Positions 23,657-37,096 of a DNA stretch of 64,000 nucleotides are shown here, piece after piece. The DNA is taken from NCBI GenBank assembly GCA_028622995.1, contig JAJQJQ010000098.1, positions 106,087 to 170,086 on the forward strand, read 5' to 3'. Positions within the stretch are counted from its first letter, which is position 1; every line of letters starts with the position of its first letter. The notes beneath the pieces are model-generated. The model saw only the letters and a list, made by a program, of their open reading frames with translations. It did no database searches and was not told the origin of the DNA. Both the position numbers and the translations under genes were made by a program. This DNA is from Panagrolaimus kolymaensis. Taxonomy: Eukaryota; Nematoda; Chromadorea; Rhabditida; Panagrolaimidae.

Positions 23657-23936
23657 TTTTTGCATCAAAATATTTGATTTTTATTAATAGAAAACATATA
23701 AAAGTTTGAAGCTGCAGAAATCTCTGCCATCGATTTGGTTGAAAAGACCAGAAAAATTAAATTATGAGGTTTTTTATACTCGTGTAATAAACAAATTTTT
23801 TGCATCAAAATATTTGATTTTTATTAATAGAAAACATATAAAAGTTTGAAGCTGCAGAAATCTCTGCCATCGATTTGGTGGAACAGAACCCAAAAATTAA
23901 ATTATGAGGTTTTTTATACTCGTGTAATAAACAAAT
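23657..23936 (+). repeat. Last GGTTG+P monomer of the block and its N-GTGTA partner
   Basis: GGTTG+P with GTGTA tail followed by N with GTGTA tail, preceded by Q-G. The same three-monomer order (Q-G, GGTTG+P-GTGTA, N-GTGTA) occurs again far downstream at 45777-46196. Confidence 0.78.
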
Positions 23937-26900
23937 TTTTTGCATCAAAATATTTGATTTTTATTAATAGAAAACATATAAAAGTTTGAAGCTGCAGAAA
24001 TCTCTGCCATCGATTTGGTGGAAAAGACCAGAAAAATTAAATTATGAGGTTTTTTATACTCGTCTAATAAACAAATTTTTTGCATCAAAATATTTGATTT
24101 TTATTAATAGAAAACATATAAAAGTTTGAAGCTGCAGAAATCTCTGCCATCGATTTGGTGGAAAAGACAAGAAAAATTAAATTATGAGGCTTTTTATACT
24201 CGTCTGATAAACAAATTTTTTGCATCAAAATATTTGATTTTTATTAATAGAAAACATATAAAAGTTTGAAGCTGCAGAAATCTCTGCCATCGATTTGGTG
24301 GAACAGAACCCAAAAATTAAATTATGAGGTTTTTTATACTCGTGTAATAAACAAATTTTTTGCATCAAAATATTTGATTTTTATTAATAGAAAACATATA
24401 AAAGTTTGAAGCTGCAGAAATCTCTGCCATCGATTTGGTGGAAAAGACCAGAAAAATTAAATTATGAGGTTTTTTATACTCGTGTAATAAACAAATTTTT
24501 TGCATCAAAATATTTGATTTTTATTAATAGAAAACATATAAAAGTTTGAAGCTGCAGAAATCTCTGCCATCGATTTGATGGAACAGAACCCAAAAATTAA
24601 ATTATGAGGTTTTTTATACTCGTCTAATAAACAAATTTTTTGCATCAAAATATTTGATTTTTATTAATAGAAAACATATAAAAGTTTGAAGCTGCAGAAA
24701 TCTCTGCCATCGATTTGGTGGAAAAGACAAGAAAAATTAAATTATGAGGTTTTTTATACTCGTCTGATAAACAAATTTTTTGCATCAAAATATTTGATTT
24801 TTATTAATAGAAAACATATAAAAGTTTGAAGCTGCAGAAATCTCTGCCATCGATTTGGTGGAAAAGACAAGAAAAATTAAATTATGAGGTTTTTTATACT
24901 CGTCTGATAAACAAATTTTTTGCATCAAAATATTTGATTTTTATTAATAGAAAACATATAAAAGTTTGAAGCTGCAGAAATCTCTGCCATCGATTTGGTG
25001 GAAAAGACCAGAAAAATTAAATTATGAGGTTTTTTATACTCGTGTAATAAACAAATTTTTTGCATCAAAATATTTGATTTTTATTAATAGAAAACATATA
25101 AAAGTTTGAAGCTGCAGAAATCTCTGCCATCGATTTGGTGGAAAAGACAAGAAAAATTAAATTATGAGGTTTTTTATACTCGTCTGATAAACAAATTTTT
25201 TGCATCAAAATATTTGATTTTTATTAATAGAAAACATATAAAAGTTTGAAGCTGCAGAAATCTCTGCCATCGATTTGGTGGAACAGAACCCAAAAATTAA
25301 ATTATGAGGTTTTTTATACTCGTCTGATAAACAAATTTTTTGCATCAAAATATTTGATTTTTATTAATAGAAAACATATAAAAGTTTGAAGCTGCAGAAA
25401 TCTCTGCCATCGATTTGGTGGAAAAGACCAGAAAAATTAAATTATGAGGTTTTTTATACTCGTCTGATAAACAAATTTTTTGCATCAAAATATTTGATTT
25501 TTATTAATAGAAAACATATAAAAGTTTGAAGCTGCAGAAATCTCTGCCATCGATTTGGTGGAAAAGACAAGAAAAATTAAATTATGAGGTTTTTTATACT
25601 CGTCTGATAAACAAATTTTTTGCATCAAAATATTTGATTTTTATTAATAGAAAACATATAAAAGTTTGAAGCTGCAGAAATCTCTGCCATCGATTTGGTG
25701 GAAAAGACCAGAAAAATTAAATTATGAGGTTTTTTATACTCGTCTGATAAACAAATTTTTTGCATCAAAATATTTGATTTTTATTAATAGAAAACATATA
25801 AAAGTTTGAAGCTGCAGAAATCTCTGCCATCGATTTGGTGGAAAAGACCAGAAAAATTAAATTATGAGGTTTTTTATACTCGTCTGATAAACAAATTTTT
25901 TGCATCAAAATATTTGATTTTTATTAATAGAAAACATATAAAAGTTTGAAGCTGCAGAAATCTCTGCCATCGATTTGGTGGAAAAGACCAGAAAAATTAA
26001 ATTATGAGGTTTTTTATACTCGTCTGATAAACAAATTTTTTGCATCAAAATATTTGATTTTTATTAATAGAAAACATATAAAAGTTTGAAGCTGCAGAAA
26101 TCTCTGCCATCGATTTGATGGAACAGAACCCAAAAATTAAATTATGAGGTTTTTTATACTCGTCTAATAAACAAATTTTTTGCATCAAAATATTTGATTT
26201 TTATTAATAGAAAACATATAAAAGTTTGAAGCTGCAGAAATCTCTGCCATCGATTTGGTGGAAAAGACAAGAAAAATTAAATTATGAGGCTTTTTATACT
26301 CGTCTAATAAACAAATTTTTTGCATCAAAATATTTGATTTTTATTAATAGAAAACATATAAAAGTTTGAAGCTGCAGAAATCTCTGCCATCGATTTGGTG
26401 GAAAAGACAAGAAAAATTAAATTATGAGGTTTTTTATACTCGTCTGATAAACAAATTTTTTGCATCAAAATATTTGATTTTTATTAATAGAAAACATATA
26501 AAAGTTTGAAGCTGCAGAAATCTCTGCCATCGATTTGGTGGAAAAGACAAGAAAAATTAAATTATGAGGTTTTTTATACTCGTCTGATAAACAAATTTTT
26601 TGCATCAAAATATTTGATTTTTATTAATAGAAAACATATAAAAGTTTGAAGCTGCAGAAATCTCTGCCATCGATTTGGTGGAAAAGACAAGAAAAATTAA
26701 ATTATGAGGCTTTTTATACTCGTCTGATAAACAAATTTTTTGCATCAAAATATTTGATTTTTATTAATAGAAAACATATAAAAGTTTGAAGCTGCAGAAA
26801 TCTCTGCCATCGATTTGGTGGAACAGAACCCAAAAATTAAATTATGAGGTTTTTTATACTCGTGTAATAAACAAATTTTTTGCATCAAAATATTTGATTT

Positions 26901-29536
26901 TTATTAATAGAAAACATATAAAAGTTTGAAGCTGCAGAAATCTCTGCCATCGATTTGGTGGAAAAGACAAGAAAAATTAAATTATGAGGTTTTTTATACT
27001 CGTCTGATAAACAAATTTTTTGCATCAAAATATTTGATTTTTATTAATAGAAAACATATAAAAGTTTGAAGCTGCAGAAATCTCTGCCATCGATTTGGTG
27101 GAAAAGACAAGAAAAATTAAATTATGAGGTTTTTTATACTCGTCTGATAAACAAATTTTTTGCATCAAAATATTTGATTTTTATTAATAGAAAACATATA
27201 AAAGTTTGAAGCTGCAGAAATCTCTGCCATCGATTTGGTGGAAAAGACCAGAAAAATTAAATTATGAGGTTTTTTATACTCGTGTAATAAACAAATTTTT
27301 TGCATCAAAATATTTGATTTTTATTAATAGAAAACATATAAAAGTTTGAAGCTGCAGAAATCTCTGCCATCGATTTGATGGAACAGAACCCAAAAATTAA
27401 ATTATGAGGTTTTTTATACTCGTCTAATAAACAAATTTTTTGCATCAAAATATTTGATTTTTATTAATAGAAAACATATAAAAGTTTGAAGCTGCAGAAA
27501 TCTCTGCCATCGATTTGCTGGAAAAGACAAGAAAAATTAAATTATGAGGTTTTTTATACTCGTCTGATAAACAAATTTTTTGCATCAAAATATTTGATTT
27601 TTATTAATAGAAAACATATAAAAGTTTGAAGCTGCAGAAATCTCTGCCATCGATTTGGTGGAACAGAACCCAAAAATTAAATTATGAGGTTTTTTATACT
27701 CGTGTAATAAACAAATTTTTTGCATCAAAATATTTGATTTTTATTAATAGAAAACATATAAAAGTTTGAAGCTGCAGAAATCTCTGCCATCGATTTGGTG
27801 GAACAGAACCCAAAAATTAAATTATGAGGTTTTTTATACTCGTCTAATAAACAAATTTTTTGCATCAAAATATTTGATTTTTATTAATAGAAAACATATA
27901 AAAGTTTGAAGCTGCAGAAATCTCTGCCATCGATTTGGTGGAAAAGACAAGAAAAATTAAATTATGAGGTTTTTTATACTCGTCTGATAAACAAATTTTT
28001 TGCATCAAAATATTTGATTTTTATTAATAGAAAACATATAAAAGTTTGAAGCTGCAGAAATCTCTGCCATCGATTTGGTGGAAAAGACCAGAAAAATTAA
28101 ATTATGAGGTTTTTTATACTCGTGTAATAAACAAATTTTTTGCATCAAAATATTTGATTTTTATTAATAGAAAACATATAAAAGTTTGAAGCTGCAGAAA
28201 TCTCTGCCATCGATTTGGTGAAAAAGACAAGAAAAATTAAATTATGAGGTTTTTTATACTCGTCTGATAAACAAATTTTTTGCATCAAAATATTTGATTT
28301 TTATTAATAGAAAACATATAAAAGTTTGAAGCTGCAGAAATCTCTGCCATCGATTTGGTGAAAAAGACAAGAAAAATTAAATTATGAGGTTTTTTATACT
28401 CGTGTAATAAACAAATTTTTTGCATCAAAATATTTGATTTTTATTAATAGAAAACATATAAAAGTTTGAAGCTGCAGAAATCTCTGCCATCGATTTGATG
28501 GAACAGAACCCAAAAATTAAATTATGAGGTTTTTTATACTCGTCTAATAAACAAATTTTTTGCATCAAAATATTTGATTTTTATTAATAGAAAACATATA
28601 AAAGTTTGAAGCTGCAGAAATCTCTGCCATCGATTTGGTGAAAAAGACAAGAAAAATTAAATTATGAGGTTTTTTATACTCGTCTGATAAACAAATTTTT
28701 TGCATCAAAATATTTGATTTTTATTAATAGAAAACATAAAAAAATTTGAAGCTGCAGAAATCTCTGCCATCGATTTGGTGGAAAAGACAAGAAAAATTAA
28801 ATTATGAGGTTTTTTATACTCGTCTGATAAACAAATTTTTTGCATCAAAATATTTGATTTTTATTAATAGAAAACATATAAAAGTTTGAAGCTGCAGAAA
28901 TCTCTGCCATCGATTTGGTGGAAAAGACAAGAAAAATTAAATTATGAGGTTTTTTATACTCGTCTGATAAACAAATTTTTTGCATCAAAATATTTGATTT
29001 TTATTAATAGAAAACATATAAAAGTTTGAAGCTGCAGAAATCTCTGCCATCGATTTGGTGGAACAGAACCCAAAAATTAAATTATGAGGTTTTTTATACT
29101 CGTCTAATAAACAAATTTTTTGCATCAAAATATTTGATTTTTATTAATAGAAAACATATAAAAGTTTGAAGCTGCAGAAATCTCTGCCATCGATTTGGTG
29201 GAAAAGACAAGAAAAATTAAATTATGAGGTTTTTTATACTCGTCTGATAAACAAATTTTTTGCATCAAAATATTTGATTTTTATTAATAGAAAACATATA
29301 AAAGTTTGAAGCTGCAGAAATCTCTGCCATCGATTTGGTGGAAAAGACAAGAAAAATTAAATTATGAGGTTTTTTATACTCGTCTGATAAACAAATTTTT
29401 TGCATCAAAATATTTGATTTTTATTAATAGAAAACATATAAAAGTTTGAAGCTGCAGAAATCTCTGCCATCGATTTGGTGGAAAAGACAAGAAAAATTAA
29501 ATTATGAGGTTTTTTATACTCGTCTGATAAACAAAT
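23797..29536 (+). repeat. Block marked by GATGG, GGC-tail and GTGTA monomers
   Basis: Forty-one 140-bp monomers. N monomers with G82A (GATTTGATGG) and A130 occur at 24497, 26037, 27297 and 28417, that is 11, 9 and 8 monomers apart; each is followed by a Q monomer, and three of the four are preceded by a monomer with the GTGTA tail. T114C (GAGGCTTTTT) marks Q monomers at 24077, 26177 and 26597. G85A (GGTGAAAAAG) marks Q monomers at 28137, 28277 and 28557. Q at 27437 has G82C. The long, variable period and patchy marks indicate an HOR eroded by further exchange. Confidence 0.8.
28697..28836 (+). repeat. Q monomer with the TATAAAAG string destroyed
   Basis: T43A and G48A turn CATATAAAAGTTTG into CATAAAAAAATTTG with length preserved. 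It is the only monomer in which I noticed this string lost. It directly follows a G85A monomer and has no matching copy elsewhere. Confidence 0.85.
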
Positions 29537-31216
29537 TTTTTGCATCAAAATATTTGATTTTTATTAATAGAAAACATATAAAAGTTTGAAGCTGCAGAAA
29601 TCTCTGCCATCGATTTGGTGGAAAAGACCAGAAAAATTAAATTATGAGGTTTTTTATACTCGTCTGATAAACAAATTTTTTGCATCAAAATATTTGATTT
29701 TTATTAATAGAAAACATATAAAAGTTTGAAGCTGCAGAAATCTCTGCCATCGATTTGGTGGAAAAGACCAGAAAAATTAAATTATGAGGTTTTTTATACT
29801 CGTCTGATAAACAAATTTTTTGCATCAAAATATTTGATTTTTATTAATAGAAAACATATAAAAGTTTGAAGCTGCAGAAATCTCTGCCATCGATTTGGTG
29901 GAACAGAACCCAAAAAATAAATTATGAGGTTTTTTATACTCGTGTAATAAACAAATTTTTTGCATCAAAATATTTGATTTTTATTAATAGAAAACATATA
30001 AAAGTTTGAAGCTGCAGAAATCTCTGCCATCGATTTGGTGGAAAAGACCAGAAAAATTAAATTATGAGGTTTTTTATACTCGTCTGATAAACAAATTTTT
30101 TGCATCAAAATATTTGATTTTTATTAATAGAAAACATATAAAAGTTTGAAGCTGCAGAAATCTCTGCCATCGATTTGGTGGAAAAGACCAGAAAAATTAA
30201 ATTATGAGGTTTTTTATACTCGTCTGATAAACAAATTTTTTGCATCAAAATATTTGATTTTTATTAATAGAAAACATATAAAAGTTTGAAGCTGCAGAAA
30301 TCTCTGCCATCGATTTGGTGGAACAGAACCCAAAAATTAAATTATGAGGTTTTTTATACTCGTCTAATAAACAAATTTTTTGCATCAAAATATTTGATTT
30401 TTATTAATAGAAAACATATAAAAGTTTGAAGCTGCAGAAATCTCTGCCATCGATTTGGTGGAACAGAACCCAAAAATTAAATTATGAGGTTTTTTATACT
30501 CGTCTGATAAACAAATTTTTTGCATCAAAATATTTGATTTTTATTAATAGAAAACATATAAAAGTTTGAAGCTGCAGAAATCTCTGCCATCGATTTGGTG
30601 GAACAGAACCCAAAAATTAAATTATGAGGTTTTTTATACTCGTCTGATAAACAAATTTTTTGCATCAAAATATTTGATTTTTATTAATAGAAAACATATA
30701 AAAGTTTGAAGCTGCAGTAATCTCTGCCATCGATTTGGTGGAAAAGACCAGAAAAATTAAATTATGAGGTTTTTTATACTCGTCTGATAAACAAATTTTT
30801 TGCATCAAAATATTTGATTTTTATTAATAGAAAACATATAAAAGTTTGAAGCTGCAGAAATCTCTGCCATCGATTTGGTGGAACAGAACCCAAAAATTAA
30901 ATTATGAGGTTTTTTATACTCGTCTGATAAACAAATTTTTTGCATCAAAATATTTGATTTTTATTAATAGAAAACATATAAAAGTTTGAAGCTGCAGAAA
31001 TCTCTGCCATCGATTTGGTGGAACAGAACCCAAAAATTAAATTATGAGGTTTTTTATACTCGTCTGATAAACAAATTTTTTGCATCAAAATATTTGATTT
31101 TTATTAATAGAAAACATATAAAAGTTTGAAGCTGCAGAAATCTCTGCCATCGATTTGGTGGAAAAGACCAGAAAAATTAAATTATGAGGTTTTTTATACT
31201 CGTCTGATAAACAAAT

Positions 31217-32476
31217 TTTTTGCATCAAAATATTTGATTTTTATTAATAGAAAACATATAAAAGTTTGAAGCTGCAGAAATCTCTGCCATCGATTTGGTG
31301 GAACAGAACCCAAAAATTAAATTATGAGGTTTTTTATACTCGTCTGATAAACAAATTTTTTGCATCAAAATATTTGATTTTTATTAATAGAAAACATATA
31401 AAAGTTTGAAGCTGCAGAAATCTCTGCCATCGATTTGGTGGAAAAGACCAGAAAAATTAAATTATGAGGTTTTTTATACTCGTCTGATAAACAAATTTTT
31501 TGCATCAAAATATTTGATTTTTATTAATAGAAAACATATAAAAGTTTGAAGCTGCAGAAATCTCTGCCATCGATTTGGTGGAACAGAACCCAAAAATTAA
31601 ATTATGAGGTTTTTTATACTCGTCTGATAAACAAATTTTTTGCATCAAAATATTTGATTTTTATTAATAGAAAACATATAAAAGTTTGAAGCTGCAGAAA
31701 TCTCTGCCATCGATTTGGTGGAAAAGACCAGAAAAATTAAATTATGAGGTTTTTTATACTCGTCTGATAAACAAATTTTTTGCATCAAAATATTTGATTT
31801 TTATTAATAGAAAACATATAAAAGTTTGAAGCTGCAGAAATCTCTGCCATCGATTTGGTGGAAAAGACAAGAAAAATTAAATTATGAGGTTTTTTATACT
31901 CGTCTGATAAACAAATTTTTTGCATCAAAATATTTGATTTTTATTAATAGAAAACATATAAAAGTTTGAAGCTGCAGAAATCTCTGCCATCGATTTGGTG
32001 GAAAAGACCAGAAAAATTAAATTATGAGGTTTTTTATACTCGTCTGATAAACAAATTTTTTGCATCAAAATATTTGATTTTTATTAATAGAAAACATATA
32101 AAAGTTTGAAGCTGCAGAAATCTCTGCCATCGATTTGGTGGAACAGAACCCAAAAATTAAATTATGAGGTTTTTTATACTCGTCTGATAAACAAATTTTT
32201 TGCATCAAAATATTTGATTTTTATTAATAGAAAACATATAAAAGTTTGAAGCTGCAGAAATCTCTGCCATCGATTTGGTGGAACAGAACCCAAAAATTAA
32301 ATTATGAGGTTTTTTATACTCGTCTGATAAACAAATTTTTTGCATCAAAATATTTGATTTTTATTAATAGAAAACATATAAAAGTTTGAAGCTGCAGAAA
32401 TCTCTGCCATCGATTTGGTGGAAAAGACCAGAAAAATTAAATTATGAGGTTTTTTATACTCGTCTGATAAACAAAT
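31217..32476 (+). repeat. Nine-monomer string repeated at 35837
   Basis: Box types N P N P Q P N N P, all with G130, match the nine monomers at 35837-37096, 4620 bp (33 monomers) away. Types alone were compared; base identity was not computed. Confidence 0.6.
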
Positions 32477-34156
32477 TTTTTGCATCAAAATATTTGATTT
32501 TTATTAATAGAAAACATATAAAAGTTTGAAGCTGCAGAAATCTCTGCCATCGATTTGGTGGAAAAGACCAGAAAAATTAAATTATGAGGTTTTTTATACT
32601 CGTCTGATAAACAAATTTTTTGCATCAAAATATTTGATTTTTATTAATAGAAAACATATAAAAGTTTGAAGCTGCAGAAATCTCTGCCATCGATTTGGTG
32701 GAACAGAACCCAAAAATTAAATTATGAGGTTTTTTATACTCGTCTAATAAACAAATTTTTTGCATCAAAATATTTGATTTTTATTAATAGAAAACATATA
32801 AAAGTTTGAAGCTGCAGAAATCTCTGCCATCGATTTGGTGGAACAGAACCCAAAAATTAAATTATGAGGTTTTTTATACTCGTCTGATAAACAAATTTTT
32901 TGCATCAAAATATTTGATTTTTATTAATAGAAAACATATAAAAGTTTGAAGCTGCAGAAATCTCTGCCATCGATTTGGTGGAACAGAACCCAAAAATTAA
33001 ATTATGAGGTTTTTTATACTCGTCTGATAAACAAATTTTTTGCATCAAAATATTTGATTTTTATTAATAGAAAACATATAAAAGTTTGAAGCTGCAGAAA
33101 TCTCTGCCATCGATTTGGTGGAAAAGACCAGAAAAATTAAATTATGAGGTTTTTTATACTCGTCTGATAAACAAATTTTTTGCATCAAAATATTTGATTT
33201 TTATTAATAGAAAACATATAAAAGTTTGAAGCTGCAGAAATCTCTGCCATCGATTTGGTGGAACAGAACCCAAAAATTAAATTATGAGGTTTTTTATACT
33301 CGTCTAATAAACAAATTTTTTGCATCAAAATATTTGATTTTTATTAATAGAAAACATATAAAAGTTTGAAGCTGCAGAAATCTCTGCCATCGATTTGGTG
33401 GAAAAGACCAGAAAAATTAAATTATGAGGTTTTTTATACTCGTCTGATAAACAAATTTTTTGCATCAAAATATTTGATTTTTATTAATAGAAAACATATA
33501 AAAGTTTGAAGCTGCAGAAATCTCTGCCATCGATTTGGTGGAACAGAACCCAAAAATTAAATTATGAGGTTTTTTATACTCGTCTGATAAACAAATTTTT
33601 TGCATCAAAATATTTGATTTTTATTAATAGAAAACATATAAAAGTTTGAAGCTGCAGAAATCTCTGCCATCGATTTGGTGGAAAAGACCAGAAAAATTAA
33701 ATTATGAGGTTTTTTATACTCGTCTGATAAACAAATTTTTTGCATCAAAATATTTGATTTTTATTAATAGAAAACATATAAAAGTTTGAAGCTGCAGAAA
33801 TCTCTGCCATCGATTTGGTGGAACAGAACCCAAAAATTAAATTATGAGGTTTTTTATACTCGTCTAATAAACAAATTTTTTGCATCAAAATATTTGATTT
33901 TTATTAATAGAAAACATATAAAAGTTTGAAGCTGCAGAAATCTCTGCCATCGATTTGGTGGAAAAGACCAGAAAAATTAAATTATGAGGTTTTTTATACT
34001 CGTCTGATAAACAAATTTTTTGCATCAAAATATTTGATTTTTATTAATAGAAAACATATAAAAGTTTGAAGCTGCAGAAATCTCTGCCATCGATTTGGTG
34101 GAACAGAACCCAAAAATTAAATTATGAGGTTTTTTATACTCGTCTAATAAACAAAT

Positions 34157-35416
34157 TTTTTGCATCAAAATATTTGATTTTTATTAATAGAAAACATATA
34201 AAAGTTTGAAGCTGCAGAAATCTCTGCCATCGATTTGGTGGAAAAGACCAGAAAAATTAAATTATGAGGTTTTTTATACTCGTCTGATAAACAAATTTTT
34301 TGCATCAAAATATTTGATTTTTATTAATAGAAAACATATAAAAGTTTGAAGCTGCAGAAATCTCTGCCATCGATTTGGTGGAACAGAACCCAAAAATTAA
34401 ATTATGAGGTTTTTTATACTCGTCTGATAAACAAATTTTTTGCATCAAAATATTTGATTTTTATTAATAGAAAACATATAAAAGTTTGAAGCTGCAGAAA
34501 TCTCTGCCATCGATTTGGTGGAACAGAACCCAAAAATTAAATTATGAGGTTTTTTATACTCGTCTGATAAACAAATTTTTTGCATCAAAATATTTGATTT
34601 TTATTAATAGAAAACATATAAAAGTTTGAAGCTGCAGAAATCTCTGCCATCGATTTGGTGGAAAAGACCAGAAAAATTAAATTATGAGGTTTTTTATACT
34701 CGTCTGATAAACAAATTTTTTGCATCAAAATATTTGATTTTTATTAATAGAAAACATATAAAAGTTTGAAGCTGCAGAAATCTCTGCCATCGATTTGGTG
34801 GAAAAGACCAGAAAAATTAAATTATGAGGTTTTTTATACTCGTCTGATAAACAAATTTTTTGCATCAAAATATTTGATTTTTATTAATAGAAAACATATA
34901 AAAGTTTGAAGCTGCAGAAATCTCTGCCATCGATTTGGTGGAACAGAACCCAAAAATTAAATTATGAGGTTTTTTATACTCGTCTAATAAACAAATTTTT
35001 TGCATCAAAATATTTGATTTTTATTAATAGAAAACATATAAAAGTTTGAAGCTGCAGAAATCTCTGCCATCGATTTGGTGGAACAGAACCCAAAAATTAA
35101 ATTATGAGGTTTTTTATACTCGTCTGATAAACAAATTTTTTGCATCAAAATATTTGATTTTTATTAATAGAAAACATATAAAAGTTTGAAGCTGCAGAAA
35201 TCTCTGCCATCGATTTGGTGGAACAGAACCCAAAAATTAAATTATGAGGTTTTTTATACTCGTCTGATAAACAAATTTTTTGCATCAAAATATTTGATTT
35301 TTATTAATAGAAAACATATAAAAGTTTGAAGCTGCAGAAATCTCTGCCATCGATTTGGTGGAAAAGACCAGAAAAATTAAATTATGAGGTTTTTTATACT
35401 CGTCTGATAAACAAAT
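34157..35416 (+). repeat. Nine-monomer string repeated from 31917
   Basis: Types P N N P P N N N P, with A130 only in the sixth monomer, match 31917-33176 at an offset of 2240 bp (16 monomers). The shared position of the A130 copy strengthens the match over box types alone. Confidence 0.62.
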
Positions 35417-35836
35417 TTTTTGCATCAAAATATTTGATTTTTATTAATAGAAAACATATAAAAGTTTGAAGCTGCAGAAATCTCTGCCATCGATTTGGTG
35501 GAACAGAACCCAAAAATTAAATTATGAGGTTTTTTATACTCGTCTGATAAACAAATTTTTTGCATCAAAATATTTGATTTTTATTAATAGAAAACATATA
35601 AAAGTTTGAAGCTGCAGAAATCTCTGCCATCGATTTGGTGGAAAAGACCAGAAAAATTAAATTATGAGGTTTTTTATACTCGTCTGATAAACAAATTTTT
35701 TGCATCAAAATATTTGATTTTTATTAATAGAAAACATATAAAAGTTTGAAGCTGCAGAAATCTCTGCCATCGATTTGGTGGAACAGAACCCAAAAATTAA
35801 ATTATGAGGTTTTTTATACTCGTCTGATAAACAAAT

Positions 35837-37096
35837 TTTTTGCATCAAAATATTTGATTTTTATTAATAGAAAACATATAAAAGTTTGAAGCTGCAGAAA
35901 TCTCTGCCATCGATTTGGTGGAACAGAACCCAAAAATTAAATTATGAGGTTTTTTATACTCGTCTGATAAACAAATTTTTTGCATCAAAATATTTGATTT
36001 TTATTAATAGAAAACATATAAAAGTTTGAAGCTGCAGAAATCTCTGCCATCGATTTGGTGGAAAAGACCAGAAAAATTAAATTATGAGGTTTTTTATACT
36101 CGTCTGATAAACAAATTTTTTGCATCAAAATATTTGATTTTTATTAATAGAAAACATATAAAAGTTTGAAGCTGCAGAAATCTCTGCCATCGATTTGGTG
36201 GAACAGAACCCAAAAATTAAATTATGAGGTTTTTTATACTCGTCTGATAAACAAATTTTTTGCATCAAAATATTTGATTTTTATTAATAGAAAACATATA
36301 AAAGTTTGAAGCTGCAGAAATCTCTGCCATCGATTTGGTGGAAAAGACCAGAAAAATTAAATTATGAGGTTTTTTATACTCGTCTGATAAACAAATTTTT
36401 TGCATCAAAATATTTGATTTTTATTAATAGAAAACATATAAAAGTTTGAAGCTGCAGAAATCTCTGCCATCGATTTGGTGGAAAAGACAAGAAAAATTAA
36501 ATTATGAGGTTTTTTATACTCGTCTGATAAACAAATTTTTTGCATCAAAATATTTGATTTTTATTAATAGAAAACATATAAAAGTTTGAAGCTGCAGAAA
36601 TCTCTGCCATCGATTTGGTGGAAAAGACCAGAAAAATTAAATTATGAGGTTTTTTATACTCGTCTGATAAACAAATTTTTTGCATCAAAATATTTGATTT
36701 TTATTAATAGAAAACATATAAAAGTTTGAAGCTGCAGAAATCTCTGCCATCGATTTGGTGGAACAGAACCCAAAAATTAAATTATGAGGTTTTTTATACT
36801 CGTCTGATAAACAAATTTTTTGCATCAAAATATTTGATTTTTATTAATAGAAAACATATAAAAGTTTGAAGCTGCAGAAATCTCTGCCATCGATTTGGTG
36901 GAACAGAACCCAAAAATTAAATTATGAGGTTTTTTATACTCGTCTGATAAACAAATTTTTTGCATCAAAATATTTGATTTTTATTAATAGAAAACATATA
37001 AAAGTTTGAAGCTGCAGAAATCTCTGCCATCGATTTGGTGGAAAAGACCAGAAAAATTAAATTATGAGGTTTTTTATACTCGTCTGATAAACAAAT
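35837..37096 (+). repeat. Second copy of the nine-monomer string of 31217
   Basis: Types N P N P Q P N N P with G130 throughout. The flanking monomers differ on both sides (N before and Q after here; P before and P after at 31217). Confidence 0.6.
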
